Source: Janibacter cremeus (lineage in GTDB: Bacteria > Actinomycetota > Actinomycetes > Actinomycetales > Dermatophilaceae). Taken from it: 64,000 bases of DNA. The notes beneath the pieces are model-generated. The model searched no databases, was not told the origin of the DNA, and worked only from the letters and a program-made list of their open reading frames with translations. A program made the translations under genes and the position numbers. The stretch spans positions 1,302,001-1,366,000 of the forward strand of contig NZ_JACCAE010000001.1 in NCBI RefSeq assembly GCF_013409205.1. Reading direction: 5' to 3'. Positions 9,638-18,607 of this stretch are shown here, piece by piece. How positions within the stretch are numbered: the first letter of the stretch is position 1; each line of letters begins with the position of its first letter.

Positions 9638-11119
9638 TCAACTGACGCCGAGGACGTCCTTGATCGGGTCGATCGCGAAGTAGAGGACGAAGAGTACGCC
9701 GACGAGCCACATGAGCGGGTGGATCGCGGAGAACTTGCCGCGCACGATCTTGATGAAGACGTAGGTGACGAAGCCGGCGCCGATACCGGCGGTGATCGAG
9801 TACGTGAAGGGCATCAGGATGATCGTCAGGAACGCCGGGATCGCGATCTCCAGGTCGTCCCAGTCGATCTCCTTGACCTGCTGCATCATCAGGAAGCCGA
9901 CCAGCACGAGCGCCGGCGTCGCGGCCTCGTAGGGGACGATCGAGACGAGGGGCGAGAGGAAGGTCGCGAGCAGGAAGAGGATGCCCGTGACGATCGAGGC
10001 CAGACCGGTGCGGGCGCCCTCGCCCACACCGGACGCGGACTCGATGTAGCTGGTGTTGGAGCTGACCGAGGCGGCACCACCGGCCGCCGCGGCGAGCGAG
10101 TCGACGACGAGGATCCGCTGCGAGTTGGGCGGGTTGCCCTCCTCGTCGAGCAGGTCGCCCTCGGCACCGACGGCGACCATCGTGCCCATCGTGTCGAAGA
10201 AGTCGGCGAGCAGGATCGTGAAGACGAGCAGCGAGGCGGAGACGATGCCGATCTTGTCGAAGGACCCGAGCAGGCTGAAGTCACCGATCAGGCCGAAGTT
10301 CGGCATCTCGAAGACCTGGCTCGGGATGGTCGGGACGTTCAGCCCCCAGCCGGTCGGGTTGACCATCTCGCCCTCGGCGTTGGTCTGGCTGCCGATGGAG
10401 AAGATCGCCTCGACGACGATCGCGAGCACGGTCGTACCGAGGATCCCGTAGAGGATCGCGCCGCGCACGCCGCGCACGTGCAGCGTGACGATGATGAAGA
10501 GGCCGATGACGAAGACGAGGAGTGGCCAGCCGGCGAGGAAGCCTCCGACGCCCAGCTCACCCAGGGGTCCCCCTTCGGCCTTGCGCACGAAGCCGGCGTC
10601 GACGAGGCCGACGACGGTGATGAAGAGGCCGATGCCGACACTGATCGCCGTCTTCAGTGGCGGGGGCACGGCGTGCAGCACCGCCTTGCGGAAGCCGGTG
10701 AGCACCAGCACCAGGATGATCAGGCCCTCGAGGACGATCAGCCCCATGGCGTCCGCCCAGGTCATCTCCGGCAGCTTGGCGATACCGAAGGCGACGAAGG
10801 CGTTCAGGCCCAGTCCGGCGGCCAGGGCCAGCGGGTAGTTGGCCACGACCCCCATCAGGAGGGTCATCACACCGGCGACGAGCGCGGTGGTCGCGGCGAC
10901 CATCGCGAGGTTCGGCTCGTCACCGCCGCCGAGGAATCCGCCCGTCGAGTCGGCCTGGGTGCCGATGATCAGCGGGTTGAGGACCACGATGTAGGCCATC
11001 GTGAAGAAGGTCGCGACGCCGCCGCGGACCTCGCGAGCGACGGTGGAACCGCGTTCGGCGATCTTGAAATGGCGCTCGAGGACGGAGCCCTCGGTCGAAG
11101 GGCGCGCAGGAGTGCTCAT
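9638..11119 (-). CDS. NCS2 family purine/xanthine-type permease (AzgA/GhxP-like)
   Basis: A membrane transporter of about 493 residues that likely imports purine bases by proton symport. It opens with ERHFKIAERGSTVAREVRGGVATFFTMAYIVVLNP, typical of the AzgA/GhxP branch of the NCS2 (COG2252) family. Later motifs are GLGLNAFVAFG and the substrate-region SSNTSYIESASGVGEGARTGL. I chose ATG 11119; an in-frame TTG nine bases upstream is possible. It stands alone with its own terminator. No purine riboswitch was seen upstream. Confidence 0.88.
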   Translation of the reverse strand: MSTPARPSTEGSVLERHFKIAERGSTVAREVRGGVATFFTMAYIVVLNPLIIGTQADSTGGFLGGGDEPNLAMVAATTALVAGVMTLLMGVVANYPLALAAGLGLNAFVAFGIAKLPEMTWADAMGLIVLEGLIILVLVLTGFRKAVLHAVPPPLKTAISVGIGLFITVVGLVDAGFVRKAEGGPLGELGVGGFLAGWPLLVFVIGLFIIVTLHVRGVRGAILYGILGTTVLAIVVEAIFSIGSQTNAEGEMVNPTGWGLNVPTIPSQVFEMPNFGLIGDFSLLGSFDKIGIVSASLLVFTILLADFFDTMGTMVAVGAEGDLLDEEGNPPNSQRILVVDSLAAAAGGAASVSSNTSYIESASGVGEGARTGLASIVTGILFLLATFLSPLVSIVPYEAATPALVLVGFLMMQQVKEIDWDDLEIAIPAFLTIILMPFTYSITAGIGAGFVTYVFIKIVRGKFSAIHPLMWLVGVLFVLYFAIDPIKDVLGVS

Positions 11120-11220
11120 GGGCGCCAATCGTAAGCGCGCCCGCGAGGGGGGCGCGCGCCGGGTTGCCGCTCACCAGCACCCACCCCCGGCTCACCGGGC
11201 CGGTCGGCGCCGAGCAGTCC

Positions 11221-11961
11221 TCAGAGGGCCTCGACGACCCCGTCGTCGAGGATCGGGGTCCCGACCTTCTCCGGCTCGGGGGCCGGCATGTCGATCTCGG
11301 AGTGCGCGCCGCAGCCGTGGTCCTTGCTGACGACACCGCCGTCGCTGGGGCTCCACTCGTTGGCGCAGACACCGAAGACCCGGCGCAGCTCGCCCGGCAT
11401 CGGCAGGAAGTAACCGCACTCACCGCACGGCGCGGGGGCCTTGAGCGCGACCTCGGCCTTCGGGCCGTGGCTGCCGTCGTACCACCGTTGGGCAGCGGCG
11501 TCGCGCCCCTCGGCGGAGAGGACGCGGGTGCGGCCCAGGCCCAGCTCCCAGAGCGCGACGGCGTCGACGTCCTCCTCGCCGGTGGCCTCGAAGCCCCACT
11601 CGAGGTAGGGGTCCTCGTCGACCTTGGGGGTGACGTCGCCGGGACCGACGTCGCCGGGGGCGAGCCGCTGCGACCAGGGCAGCCACTCCGGGGCGAGGAC
11701 CGCGCCCTCGCCCGGCAACAGCTGGGACTCGCAGACGGTCGCGGCCTTGGCGCGCGGCACCCGGGTGACGGTCACGGCCCAGCACCAGCCGCCGTAGCCG
11801 GGCAGGGTGGCCTCGAACCAGTGGGTGCCGAGGCGATCGGCATCGAGGGTGAAGCCGACGTGCTCGCCGACACCCTCACCCTTCGTCGCCTCGAGGAGCT
11901 CACGTCGAGCGGGCTCGACGGCCGCCGCGAGGACGGCATCGGTCTTGGTGCGCGGTGGCAT
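11221..11961 (-). CDS. DUF3027 protein
   Basis: A 246-residue conserved actinobacterial protein of unknown function. It begins with a TDAVLAAAVEPARRELLEAT helix and has WCWAVTVTRVPRAKAATVCE in the middle. A late CGECGYFLPMPGELRRVFGVC region and CGAHSE provide cysteines that could bind metal. It starts two bases after the stop of the cold-shock protein, a pairing I recall as common in actinobacteria, which suggests one operon. Confidence 0.8.
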   Translation of the reverse strand: MPPRTKTDAVLAAAVEPARRELLEATKGEGVGEHVGFTLDADRLGTHWFEATLPGYGGWCWAVTVTRVPRAKAATVCESQLLPGEGAVLAPEWLPWSQRLAPGDVGPGDVTPKVDEDPYLEWGFEATGEEDVDAVALWELGLGRTRVLSAEGRDAAAQRWYDGSHGPKAEVALKAPAPCGECGYFLPMPGELRRVFGVCANEWSPSDGGVVSKDHGCGAHSEIDMPAPEPEKVGTPILDDGVVEAL

Positions 11962-11963
11962 GG

Positions 11964-12359
11964 TCAGCCCTCCAGGTCGTCGGCGACCCGACGCAGGACC
12001 TGGGCGAGCTGGGCGCCCTGGGCCCTCTCCGGGTATCGACCGCGACGCAGTCCGTTGGAGACGTTGTCGAGCAGCTTGATGACGTCCTCGACGATGCCGA
12101 CCATCTCGTCGGCCGGCTTGCGATCACGCTGGCGCAGGTTCTTGGCCACGCTCGGCGGGGCGTCGATGATGGTCACGGACAGCGCCTGGGCGCCGCGGCG
12201 TCCCTCGACGACTCCGTAGTCGACGCGCGTGCCGCCCTTGATGGTCGACTCGCCCTCGGGCAGGGCATTGGCGTGCAGGAAGACATCCTCGCCGTCGTCC
12301 CCGGAGATGAAGCCGAAGCCCTTCTCCGCGTCGTACCACTTGACCTTGCCAGTGGGCAC
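11964..12359 (-). CDS. Cold-shock domain protein with C-terminal extension
   Basis: A 131-residue protein from GTG 12359, with GAGGTG about 7 bases upstream. Residues 1-70 are a cold-shock domain with the RNA-binding motifs GKVKWYDAEKGFGFI and DVFLHANAL. The last ~60 residues are a helical extension (SVAKNLRQRDRKPADEMVGI...) absent from 67-70 residue CspA proteins. It likely acts as a nucleic-acid chaperone. It is followed immediately by the DUF3027 gene. Confidence 0.88.
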   Translation of the reverse strand: MPTGKVKWYDAEKGFGFISGDDGEDVFLHANALPEGESTIKGGTRVDYGVVEGRRGAQALSVTIIDAPPSVAKNLRQRDRKPADEMVGIVEDVIKLLDNVSNGLRRGRYPERAQGAQLAQVLRRVADDLEG

Positions 12360-12400
12360 CGTGCACCTCGTTGCTCGACAGTTGCTCGTACTCGTTTCAA

Positions 12401-12424
12401 CGGGCGTGCGACAACGCACGCCCG
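12401..12424 (-). terminator. Hairpin between aldose epimerase and csp genes
   Basis: A perfect 10-bp stem (CGGGCGTGCG / CGCACGCCCG) with a four-base loop. It lies about 50 bases past the epimerase stop and 40 bases before the csp start on the same strand. It is best read as the epimerase terminator, but it could also be a 5' leader structure of csp. Confidence 0.55.
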
Positions 12425-12472
12425 GACCAAGGTTAACCCGTGGGGCGCGCCCGGCCCCAACGGCGAGGGTTC

Positions 12473-13399
12473 CTAGCCGATCTCGATGCCCCACTGGCCC
12501 GTCCACGTGGCCCCGGGCTGCAGGTCGATGACGCCCTCGCCCGAGTTGAAGGCGTCCGGCGGGCAGGCCAGGGGCTCGACGGCGATGCCGGTCGCCAGTC
12601 CCTCGCCGAGGCTCGCCGGGGTGGAGCGCCCGGTGAAGACCTGCACCCAGTCCAGCCCGGGCCCACCCCACAGGCGGGTGGTGCGGCCAGCGGGCCCACC
12701 CTCGAGGGTGACCGTCCAGCAGCCGTCGGGTCCGCGCTCCAGACCCGTGTACGCGTTGTCGATGTCCCGGTCGCCGAGTGGCTCCCCACCGCGCAGGTCG
12801 AAGGGGGAGTCCGCCACCTCGTGCGTCCCGACCGGCAGCTTCCGGTCGGGATCGACGAGCACGACCCGGTCGGCGGGCACGGTCAGTCGCGCCTGCGATG
12901 CCGGGGTGGAGCCCAGGGCGAGGTAGGGGTGGGCGCCGTACCCGACGGGCGCGGCGTCGTGGCCGACGTTGGTGATGGTCGTGGCGCAGGTCAACCCGCG
13001 TGGGTCGACCTGCCAGGCGACCCGCGCCTCGAGGGCGAAGGGGTAGCCCGGCCGCGGGTGGAGCGTGTGCACCAGCACGACCCGGTCCTCATCACGCTCG
13101 GTCGGGCGGAAGGCCTCCCACCGCACGAGTCCGTGGCTGGCGTTGTCGGTGGACCGCTCGGTGATCGGCAGCTCGTGCTCGCGCCCGTCGAAGCGGTATC
13201 GCCCGTCGCGGATGCGGTTGGGCCACGGCACGAGCAGCTGCCCGCGCCCCGCCGGCGCCATGTCACCCACCGGGTACCCGGCCACGACGTCGACCCCGGC
13301 GACGGTGAGCGTGCGCAGCCCACCGCCCACCTCGACGACTACGGCCTCGACGTCACCGCTGGTCAGCTGCCACTGGGTACCTGTCGGGGGGAGTGCCAT
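12473..13399 (-). CDS. Aldose 1-epimerase family protein
   Basis: A 308-residue protein of the galactose mutarotase-like family (COG2017), from ATG 13399. Motifs include PWPNRIRDGRYRFDG, NASHGLVRWEAF with the conserved His, YGAHPYLALG with the second His, and a late FTGRSTPASLGEGLATGIAVEPL with the catalytic-type Glu. It probably interconverts anomers of a hexose or hexose phosphate; the sugar is not predictable. The upstream start is uncertain by a few codons. Confidence 0.85.
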   Translation of the reverse strand: MALPPTGTQWQLTSGDVEAVVVEVGGGLRTLTVAGVDVVAGYPVGDMAPAGRGQLLVPWPNRIRDGRYRFDGREHELPITERSTDNASHGLVRWEAFRPTERDEDRVVLVHTLHPRPGYPFALEARVAWQVDPRGLTCATTITNVGHDAAPVGYGAHPYLALGSTPASQARLTVPADRVVLVDPDRKLPVGTHEVADSPFDLRGGEPLGDRDIDNAYTGLERGPDGCWTVTLEGGPAGRTTRLWGGPGLDWVQVFTGRSTPASLGEGLATGIAVEPLACPPDAFNSGEGVIDLQPGATWTGQWGIEIG

Positions 13400-13521
13400 G
13401 ACTCCAACATAGGCCGACGAGATCGTCGTGGGGCGCGACGCAGGCAGCCTCGAAGGATGGGGCACTCCCGGGTACCCGGATCGGGTCGTCGGCTGTCGCT
13501 CGCCCGGGAGAGGATGGGCCG

Positions 13522-14844
13522 GTGAGTGCCCTCCCCCGTGATGTCCGCGCCGACGAGATCGGCCGCGGCCTGCCCGGCTTCTGGCGGGCCCTGCCCCGCG
13601 AGGGACGCTTCCTGCTGTCGACGGTCGCCCTGCAGCACCTGGGGCGCGGGATGACGTTGCCCTTCACCGTCATCTACCTCCACGAGGTGCGCCATCTCTC
13701 GCTCGACACCGCGGGCACCGTCATGGCCGTCCTCGCGCTCGTCGCGGCGGTCATGTCCGGACCGATGGGCAGCCTGACCGACGCGATCGGGGCACGCTGG
13801 ATGCTCATCATCGCCGGGGTCGCCCAGAGCCTGGGGGCGCTCGTCATGGCCTTCGCGACGAGTGCGGCCGTGGCCTTCGCCGCCGCCGCGCTCATGGGTC
13901 TGTCCGCCGGCATCGGCTGGGCCGCGGGCAACACCTTCATCTCGGCGCTCGTGCGCGGGCCCCTGCGGCAGCGCTACTTCGGGGTGAACTTCGCTCTGCT
14001 CAACCTCGGCATCGGTGCGGGCGGGCTCCTCGCCGGGATGTTCGTCGAGGTCTCGCGTCCGGTGACCTTCGAGGCGATCTACCTCGTCGACGCCGTCCTC
14101 ATCCTCATCCCCGGCATCTGGCTGCTCGGGCCGCTGCGGCACGTCACCGCCCGCTCCGCGCACCCGGCCGAGGACGCCGCTCCTGCCAGCTACCTCACGG
14201 TGCTGCGACTGCCCGGTATGCGGTGGATCCTGCTCATCGGCCTGATCACGAGCTTCGTCGGCTACGGCCAGCTCGAGGCGGGCATCCCCGCGTTCGCCCG
14301 CGGCGTCTCGCAGGTGAGCACCGAGGCCATCGGAGTTGCCTTCGCCGTCAACACCGCTGTGATCGTGCTGCTGCAGTTCTGGGTCCTCCAGCGGATCGAG
14401 GGCCACCGGCGCACCCGGGTCGGTCTGGTCATGCTCGGCATCTGGCTCCTGGCCTGGCTGGCCCTCGGCGCGAGCGGTCTGCTGCCGGGCACGCTGACCG
14501 CCGCCGTCCTGGTCGTCGCCTTCCTGGGCCTCTTCGGTCTCGGCGAGACGCTGCTGCAACCGACTCTGCCCGTCATGGCCAACGATCTGGCCCCCGACCA
14601 CCTGCGCGGACGGGTCAACGCCATCCAGTCCGCCGCCTTCATGTCCGGCGGCGTCATCGGTCCGGTCGTGGCGGGGGTCCTGCTCGAGCGCGGGCTGGCG
14701 ACGCTCTTCCTCGCCGCGATCGTCGCCGGGCTGCTCCTCGTCGCCTGGCTGATGCTGCGTCTGGAGCACCTGATCTCCCCGGAGGTCAACGGCATCGCGC
14801 CCACCACCGAGCGACAGCCGGTGAGCCCGAGCGCTGCCCCGTAG
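13522..14844 (+). CDS. MFS transporter
   Basis: A 440-residue major facilitator protein with about 12 membrane segments. The loop-2 motif appears as GPMGSLTDAIGARWMLI. The second half has FGLGETLLQPTLPVMANDLAPDHLRGRVNAIQ, a pattern of the MdtH/YajR-like group of putative drug exporters. Substrate unknown. The start is GTG 13522. The helicase-associated gene follows after about 33 bases but is functionally unrelated. Confidence 0.87.
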   Translation: MSALPRDVRADEIGRGLPGFWRALPREGRFLLSTVALQHLGRGMTLPFTVIYLHEVRHLSLDTAGTVMAVLALVAAVMSGPMGSLTDAIGARWMLIIAGVAQSLGALVMAFATSAAVAFAAAALMGLSAGIGWAAGNTFISALVRGPLRQRYFGVNFALLNLGIGAGGLLAGMFVEVSRPVTFEAIYLVDAVLILIPGIWLLGPLRHVTARSAHPAEDAAPASYLTVLRLPGMRWILLIGLITSFVGYGQLEAGIPAFARGVSQVSTEAIGVAFAVNTAVIVLLQFWVLQRIEGHRRTRVGLVMLGIWLLAWLALGASGLLPGTLTAAVLVVAFLGLFGLGETLLQPTLPVMANDLAPDHLRGRVNAIQSAAFMSGGVIGPVVAGVLLERGLATLFLAAIVAGLLLVAWLMLRLEHLISPEVNGIAPTTERQPVSPSAAP

Positions 14845-14877
14845 GCCCGGCGCGTCGGGGTGAACTACCGTGGATCG

Positions 14878-17130
14878 GTGCGCTCCCTCGCCGAGGACAT
14901 CCGCCACCGCACCGACGAGGAGCTGGTGGCCCTGCTGGAGCTGCGCCCGGACCTGGCCCGGCCGCAGCCCGCCGACCTGACCGCACTCGCCGCGCGCGCC
15001 AGCACCCGGGCGAGCACCGCCCGTGCCATCGACCACCTCGACTTGCCGCACCTGAGCGCCCTGCAGGCCTGCCTCGTCGTCGGGGTCGACGCCCCTGCCG
15101 TCGCCGGCCTGCTGGGCACGCACGAGTCGCGCGCCGCCGAGCTCGTCGAGGACCTCGCCCGGGCCGCCCTGCTCTGGGAATCGGCCACCGGTCGGCAGGT
15201 CGCCGGCAGTGTGGTCGAGGTCCTGGGTCCACACCCTGCCGGGCTCGGCGCCCCGGCCGGCTCACTCGCACACACCCTGCCGGACGACCTCCCCGGCGCC
15301 ATCGAGTCCGTCGGGACCGAGGCCGAGCGCGTCCTGCACCGGATCGCCTGGCACGGTCCGACCGCGGCCCGGCCCTCGGACACGACCAGCCGCACGGGTC
15401 AGGCGGTCGGGGGCCTCCTCGACGCGGGACTGCTCGTCGCCGTCGACGCCGAGCACGTCACTGCCCCCCGCGAGGTCGGTCTGGCCGTACGCGGGGGCCG
15501 TCTCCTCGATGGCCCGCTGGACGAAGGCGATGTCGTTGGGTCCCATCACCAGCGTGGGCGGCGGGACGGGGCACCGGAGGGGGCTGACCCCGCCCCGGTC
15601 CGTGCGCTCGAGGACGTCGACCGGGCAGCCACCGCTGCCGCGACCGAGCTGGTCGCCCTCGTCGACGAGCTGCTGGACCGCGTCGAGGCGATGCGTCCTC
15701 GCGTCCTGCGCAGCGGCGGCCTGGCGGTGCGCGACCTGCGCACCCTCGCCTCCCGCATGGACCTCGACGAGGCGAGTGCGACCCTCCTGCTCGAGCTGGC
15801 CCTCGGCGCCGCGCTGGTCGCTGACGACCGGGCCCTGGAGCCGACGTGGCGGCTGACCACCGAGGTGGAGGCCTGGCGCTCCCTCGACCCGGCGCACCGC
15901 TGGGTGGCTCTCGCACAGCCGTGGCTGACCTCCCTTCGCTCCTGCGTCGTCCCGGCCCCCGACGATGGTGGCCGGGTCAATGCCCTGTCCGAGGGCCACG
16001 TCTGGCCGCCGATCCGGCCGCTGCGCCGCGAGGTGCTGACGATCCTCGCGGAGTTGCCCGAGGGCTGCGCCCCCGAGACCGACCGGGTCGTCGATCTGCT
16101 GCGCCGACGGCGTCCCCGACGGATGCCCCACGACGTCGAGAGCGTCGTCGCCGGACTGCTGCGCGAGGGCGAGGTGCTCGGGGTCACCGGGCGGCACGCC
16201 CTCGGCACCGCGGGTCGGACCCTCCTCGAGAGCTCGGACCGGGCGGCCGGGGTCCTCACCGACTTCGTGCCCGACCCCGTCGACCGGCTTCTGCTCCAGG
16301 CGGACCTCACCGCGATCGTGCCCGGCACGCCCGTCCCCGAGCTGGCGGCCCTGCTGCGTCGCAGCGCCGTGCTCGAGTCCCGCGGAGGCGCCGGGGTGCA
16401 CCGGTTCAGCGAGCAGAGTCTGCGCGGGGCGCTGGACTCGGGATGGACGGCCGACGACCTGCTGGAGGCCCTGGCTCGGTTCAGCGCGACCGAGGTCCCA
16501 CAACCGCTGGACTACCTCGTCCGCGACGTCGCCCGCCGGCACGGCCAGCTGCGGGGCGGGGCCGCGGGCAGCTATCTGCGCGGTGACGACCCGACGCACC
16601 TGGAGGCACTGCTCGCGCACCGCGATCTGAGCCACCTGCAGCTGCGCCAGATCGCGCCCACGGTGCTCATCTCGCCCGTCGGGCCGGCCGTGCTCATCGA
16701 GGCCCTGCGCGAGGCCGGCCAGACCCCGGCACTGGAGGGCTCGGGCGGCGTCGTCGCCACCACGCCGACGGCCTCGCGGGTCAGTCCGCGTCGGGACCGT
16801 CCGGTCACCGACGTCCAACCCGACCCGGCACCGATCGTCCTCGCCCGGCTGCGCGAGGGGGAGGATGCGGCCGAGCGCCAGCGTGCCCAACCCGGCGACG
16901 GGTCACCGGTCATCCCGGCGCTGGACCCGGCGAGCACCTCGGCCCTGCTGCGGGAGGCCGCCGCGGACCGGTTGCCGGCGTGGATCGGCCTCACCGACTC
17001 GGTCGGCGCGACCAAGCACCTCCTCTTCCACCCGGTCGCCGTCGACGGTGGTCGCGTCATCGGCGAGGTCGACGCCAAGCCGCAGGTCTACTCACTGCAC
17101 CGGATCACCGGCGTGGTCGTCGACGGCTGA
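14878..17130 (+). CDS. Helicase-associated domain protein (XPB/Ssl2 partner-like)
   Basis: A protein of about 750 residues. GTG 14878 gives the usual MRSLAEDIRHRTDEELVALL start; a GTG six codons earlier is possible. The N-terminus is a SAM/HTH-like module also found in XPB-associated proteins. The late part has LDYLVRDVARRHGQLR and LRQIAPTVLISPVGPAVLIEALREAG, typical of the actinobacterial helicase C-terminal-associated family. No Walker motifs are visible, so it is not itself a helicase. The likely partner, XPB, lies 1.5 kb downstream, as in many actinobacteria. It probably acts in DNA repair or transcription-coupled remodelling. Confidence 0.75.
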   Translation: MRSLAEDIRHRTDEELVALLELRPDLARPQPADLTALAARASTRASTARAIDHLDLPHLSALQACLVVGVDAPAVAGLLGTHESRAAELVEDLARAALLWESATGRQVAGSVVEVLGPHPAGLGAPAGSLAHTLPDDLPGAIESVGTEAERVLHRIAWHGPTAARPSDTTSRTGQAVGGLLDAGLLVAVDAEHVTAPREVGLAVRGGRLLDGPLDEGDVVGSHHQRGRRDGAPEGADPAPVRALEDVDRAATAAATELVALVDELLDRVEAMRPRVLRSGGLAVRDLRTLASRMDLDEASATLLLELALGAALVADDRALEPTWRLTTEVEAWRSLDPAHRWVALAQPWLTSLRSCVVPAPDDGGRVNALSEGHVWPPIRPLRREVLTILAELPEGCAPETDRVVDLLRRRRPRRMPHDVESVVAGLLREGEVLGVTGRHALGTAGRTLLESSDRAAGVLTDFVPDPVDRLLLQADLTAIVPGTPVPELAALLRRSAVLESRGGAGVHRFSEQSLRGALDSGWTADDLLEALARFSATEVPQPLDYLVRDVARRHGQLRGGAAGSYLRGDDPTHLEALLAHRDLSHLQLRQIAPTVLISPVGPAVLIEALREAGQTPALEGSGGVVATTPTASRVSPRRDRPVTDVQPDPAPIVLARLREGEDAAERQRAQPGDGSPVIPALDPASTSALLREAAADRLPAWIGLTDSVGATKHLLFHPVAVDGGRVIGEVDAKPQVYSLHRITGVVVDG

Positions 17131-17135
17131 GGCGA

Positions 17136-18077
17136 TCAGGCGCCGGAGAGTGCCTTGACCACCCGCGAGGCGGAGGGCTTGCCGAGCTGCTGGGCCATCC
17201 ACACGCTCGTGGCGACCAGCTTGTCGAGGTCGAGCCCGGTCTCCACGCCCGCGCCGTTGAGCATCCAGACGAGGTCCTCGGTCGCGAGGTTGCCGGTCGC
17301 GGACTTGGCGTAGGGGCAGCCGCCGAGGCCACCGGTGGAGGCGTCGACGACGCTGACGCCGGCGCGCAGAGCGGTCAGCGTGTTGGACAGGGCCTGACCG
17401 TAGGTGTCGTGGAAGTGCACGCCGATCCGGTCCATCCCGATCCCCCGCTGCTCGAGCGCGGCGAGCAGTGCCTCGACGTGGCCGGGCGTGCCCGTTCCGA
17501 TCGTGTCGCCGACGGAGAGCTGGTCGCAGCCCAGATCCATCAGCTCGGCGCACGCGTCGGCCACCCGGTCGACGGGCACCGGGCCCTCCCACGGGTCGCC
17601 GAAGCACATCGACACGTAGGCCCGCACCCACATTCCGGCGTCCTGCGAGCGCTTCACGACCGGCGCGAACATCTCGACCGACTCCTCGCGGGAGCGGCCC
17701 AGGTTCTTCTGCGCGAAGGCCTCCGTCGCGCTGCCGAAGATCGCCACGGCCTCGACATCGGCCTCCATGGCGCGGTCCAGTCCGCGCTCGTTGGGCACGA
17801 GGACGGGACGAAGGGGGCTGCGGCCCACCTCGTCGAGGTCGGCCAGCAGCTCACTCGCGTCGGCGAGCTGCGGCACCCACCTCGGGTGGACGAAGGAGGT
17901 CGTCTCCACGGTCTCCAAGCCTGCGTCGAGCAGACGGCGGATGAACTGCGCCTTCACCTGCGTCGGGACGGTGTCCCTCTCGTTCTGCAGGCCGTCCCGC
18001 GGCCCGACCTCGTACACGGTGACCTTCGGCGGCAGACCCGTCATCGGCTCCGACTGCGGCAGTGCAATGGACGACAT
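17136..18077 (-). CDS. Hydroxymethylglutaryl-CoA lyase
   Basis: A 313-residue TIM-barrel lyase that cleaves HMG-CoA to acetoacetate and acetyl-CoA at the end of leucine degradation. Motifs include VYEVGPRDGLQNE at the N-terminus, ETTSFVHPRWVPQLAD, and the metal and cysteine region VHFHDTYGQALSN ... GGLGGCPYAKSATGN. I chose ATG 18077; an in-frame ATG six codons upstream exists. The stop is 5 bases from the convergent helicase-associated gene's stop. An inverted repeat covers the start codon. Confidence 0.92.
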   Translation of the reverse strand: MSSIALPQSEPMTGLPPKVTVYEVGPRDGLQNERDTVPTQVKAQFIRRLLDAGLETVETTSFVHPRWVPQLADASELLADLDEVGRSPLRPVLVPNERGLDRAMEADVEAVAIFGSATEAFAQKNLGRSREESVEMFAPVVKRSQDAGMWVRAYVSMCFGDPWEGPVPVDRVADACAELMDLGCDQLSVGDTIGTGTPGHVEALLAALEQRGIGMDRIGVHFHDTYGQALSNTLTALRAGVSVVDASTGGLGGCPYAKSATGNLATEDLVWMLNGAGVETGLDLDKLVATSVWMAQQLGKPSASRVVKALSGA

Positions 18078-18087
18078 GGGTCCATTG
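18065..18087. promoter_or_regulatory. Inverted repeat over the HMG-CoA lyase start codon
   Basis: CAATGGAC and GTCCATTG flank a 7-base spacer that includes the start codon. It could be an operator for a local regulator of leucine/acyl-CoA catabolism. No regulator gene is adjacent. Confidence 0.4.
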
Positions 18088-18148
18088 TGACGCATCCCGT
18101 ACCGTGGTCAGCGGCTCAGTGCAGGGCTGACCGAGAGGACACGAGGAC

Positions 18149-18607
18149 ATGACCCAGGACCCCCACCAGAGCGGAGCGTCGGACCCGTACGGCGCCTCGC
18201 AGCCATCCCGGCCGGACGCCACCGGCGGTCAGCTGCCGGACTACCGGCCAGCCGCGACCGGCGGTCCCGGTCAGGTACCCCCCGGCTCGATGCCCCCCGG
18301 CCAGATGCCCGGCCCCGGCCAGTACGGCAACCCCACTCCGACGAACACCTCCGCGGTCGTGCTGAGCGTGATCTCGGGGGTCCTGACCCTCTCGGGCATC
18401 TGCTGCCTCGTCGGCCTCATCCCGTTGATCTTCGGCATCCTGGGCCTCACCCAGAACGCGAGCGACCCCGAGCACGCGAAGAAGATGACCCGCATCGGCT
18501 GGATCACCCTCGTGCTGCTCAGCCTGGTGGTCCTCGTCGCGATCATCGGGGTCGTCCTCTTCGCGACCATGGGGGGACCCTCGACCGACGGGTACACATC
18601 GCTGTGA
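18149..18607 (+). CDS. DUF4190-type two-TM membrane protein
   Basis: A 152-residue protein with a Pro/Gly/Gln-rich cytoplasmic N-terminal half and two transmembrane helices (about 68-100 and 117-143). Between the helices is a NASDPEHAKKMTRIGW segment. Function unknown; such proteins are frequent in actinobacterial envelopes. Its stop overlaps the start region of the XPB helicase gene. The inter-helix segment closely resembles the N-terminal extension of the EhuD permease at 21392-22312. Confidence 0.75.
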   Translation: MTQDPHQSGASDPYGASQPSRPDATGGQLPDYRPAATGGPGQVPPGSMPPGQMPGPGQYGNPTPTNTSAVVLSVISGVLTLSGICCLVGLIPLIFGILGLTQNASDPEHAKKMTRIGWITLVLLSLVVLVAIIGVVLFATMGGPSTDGYTSL

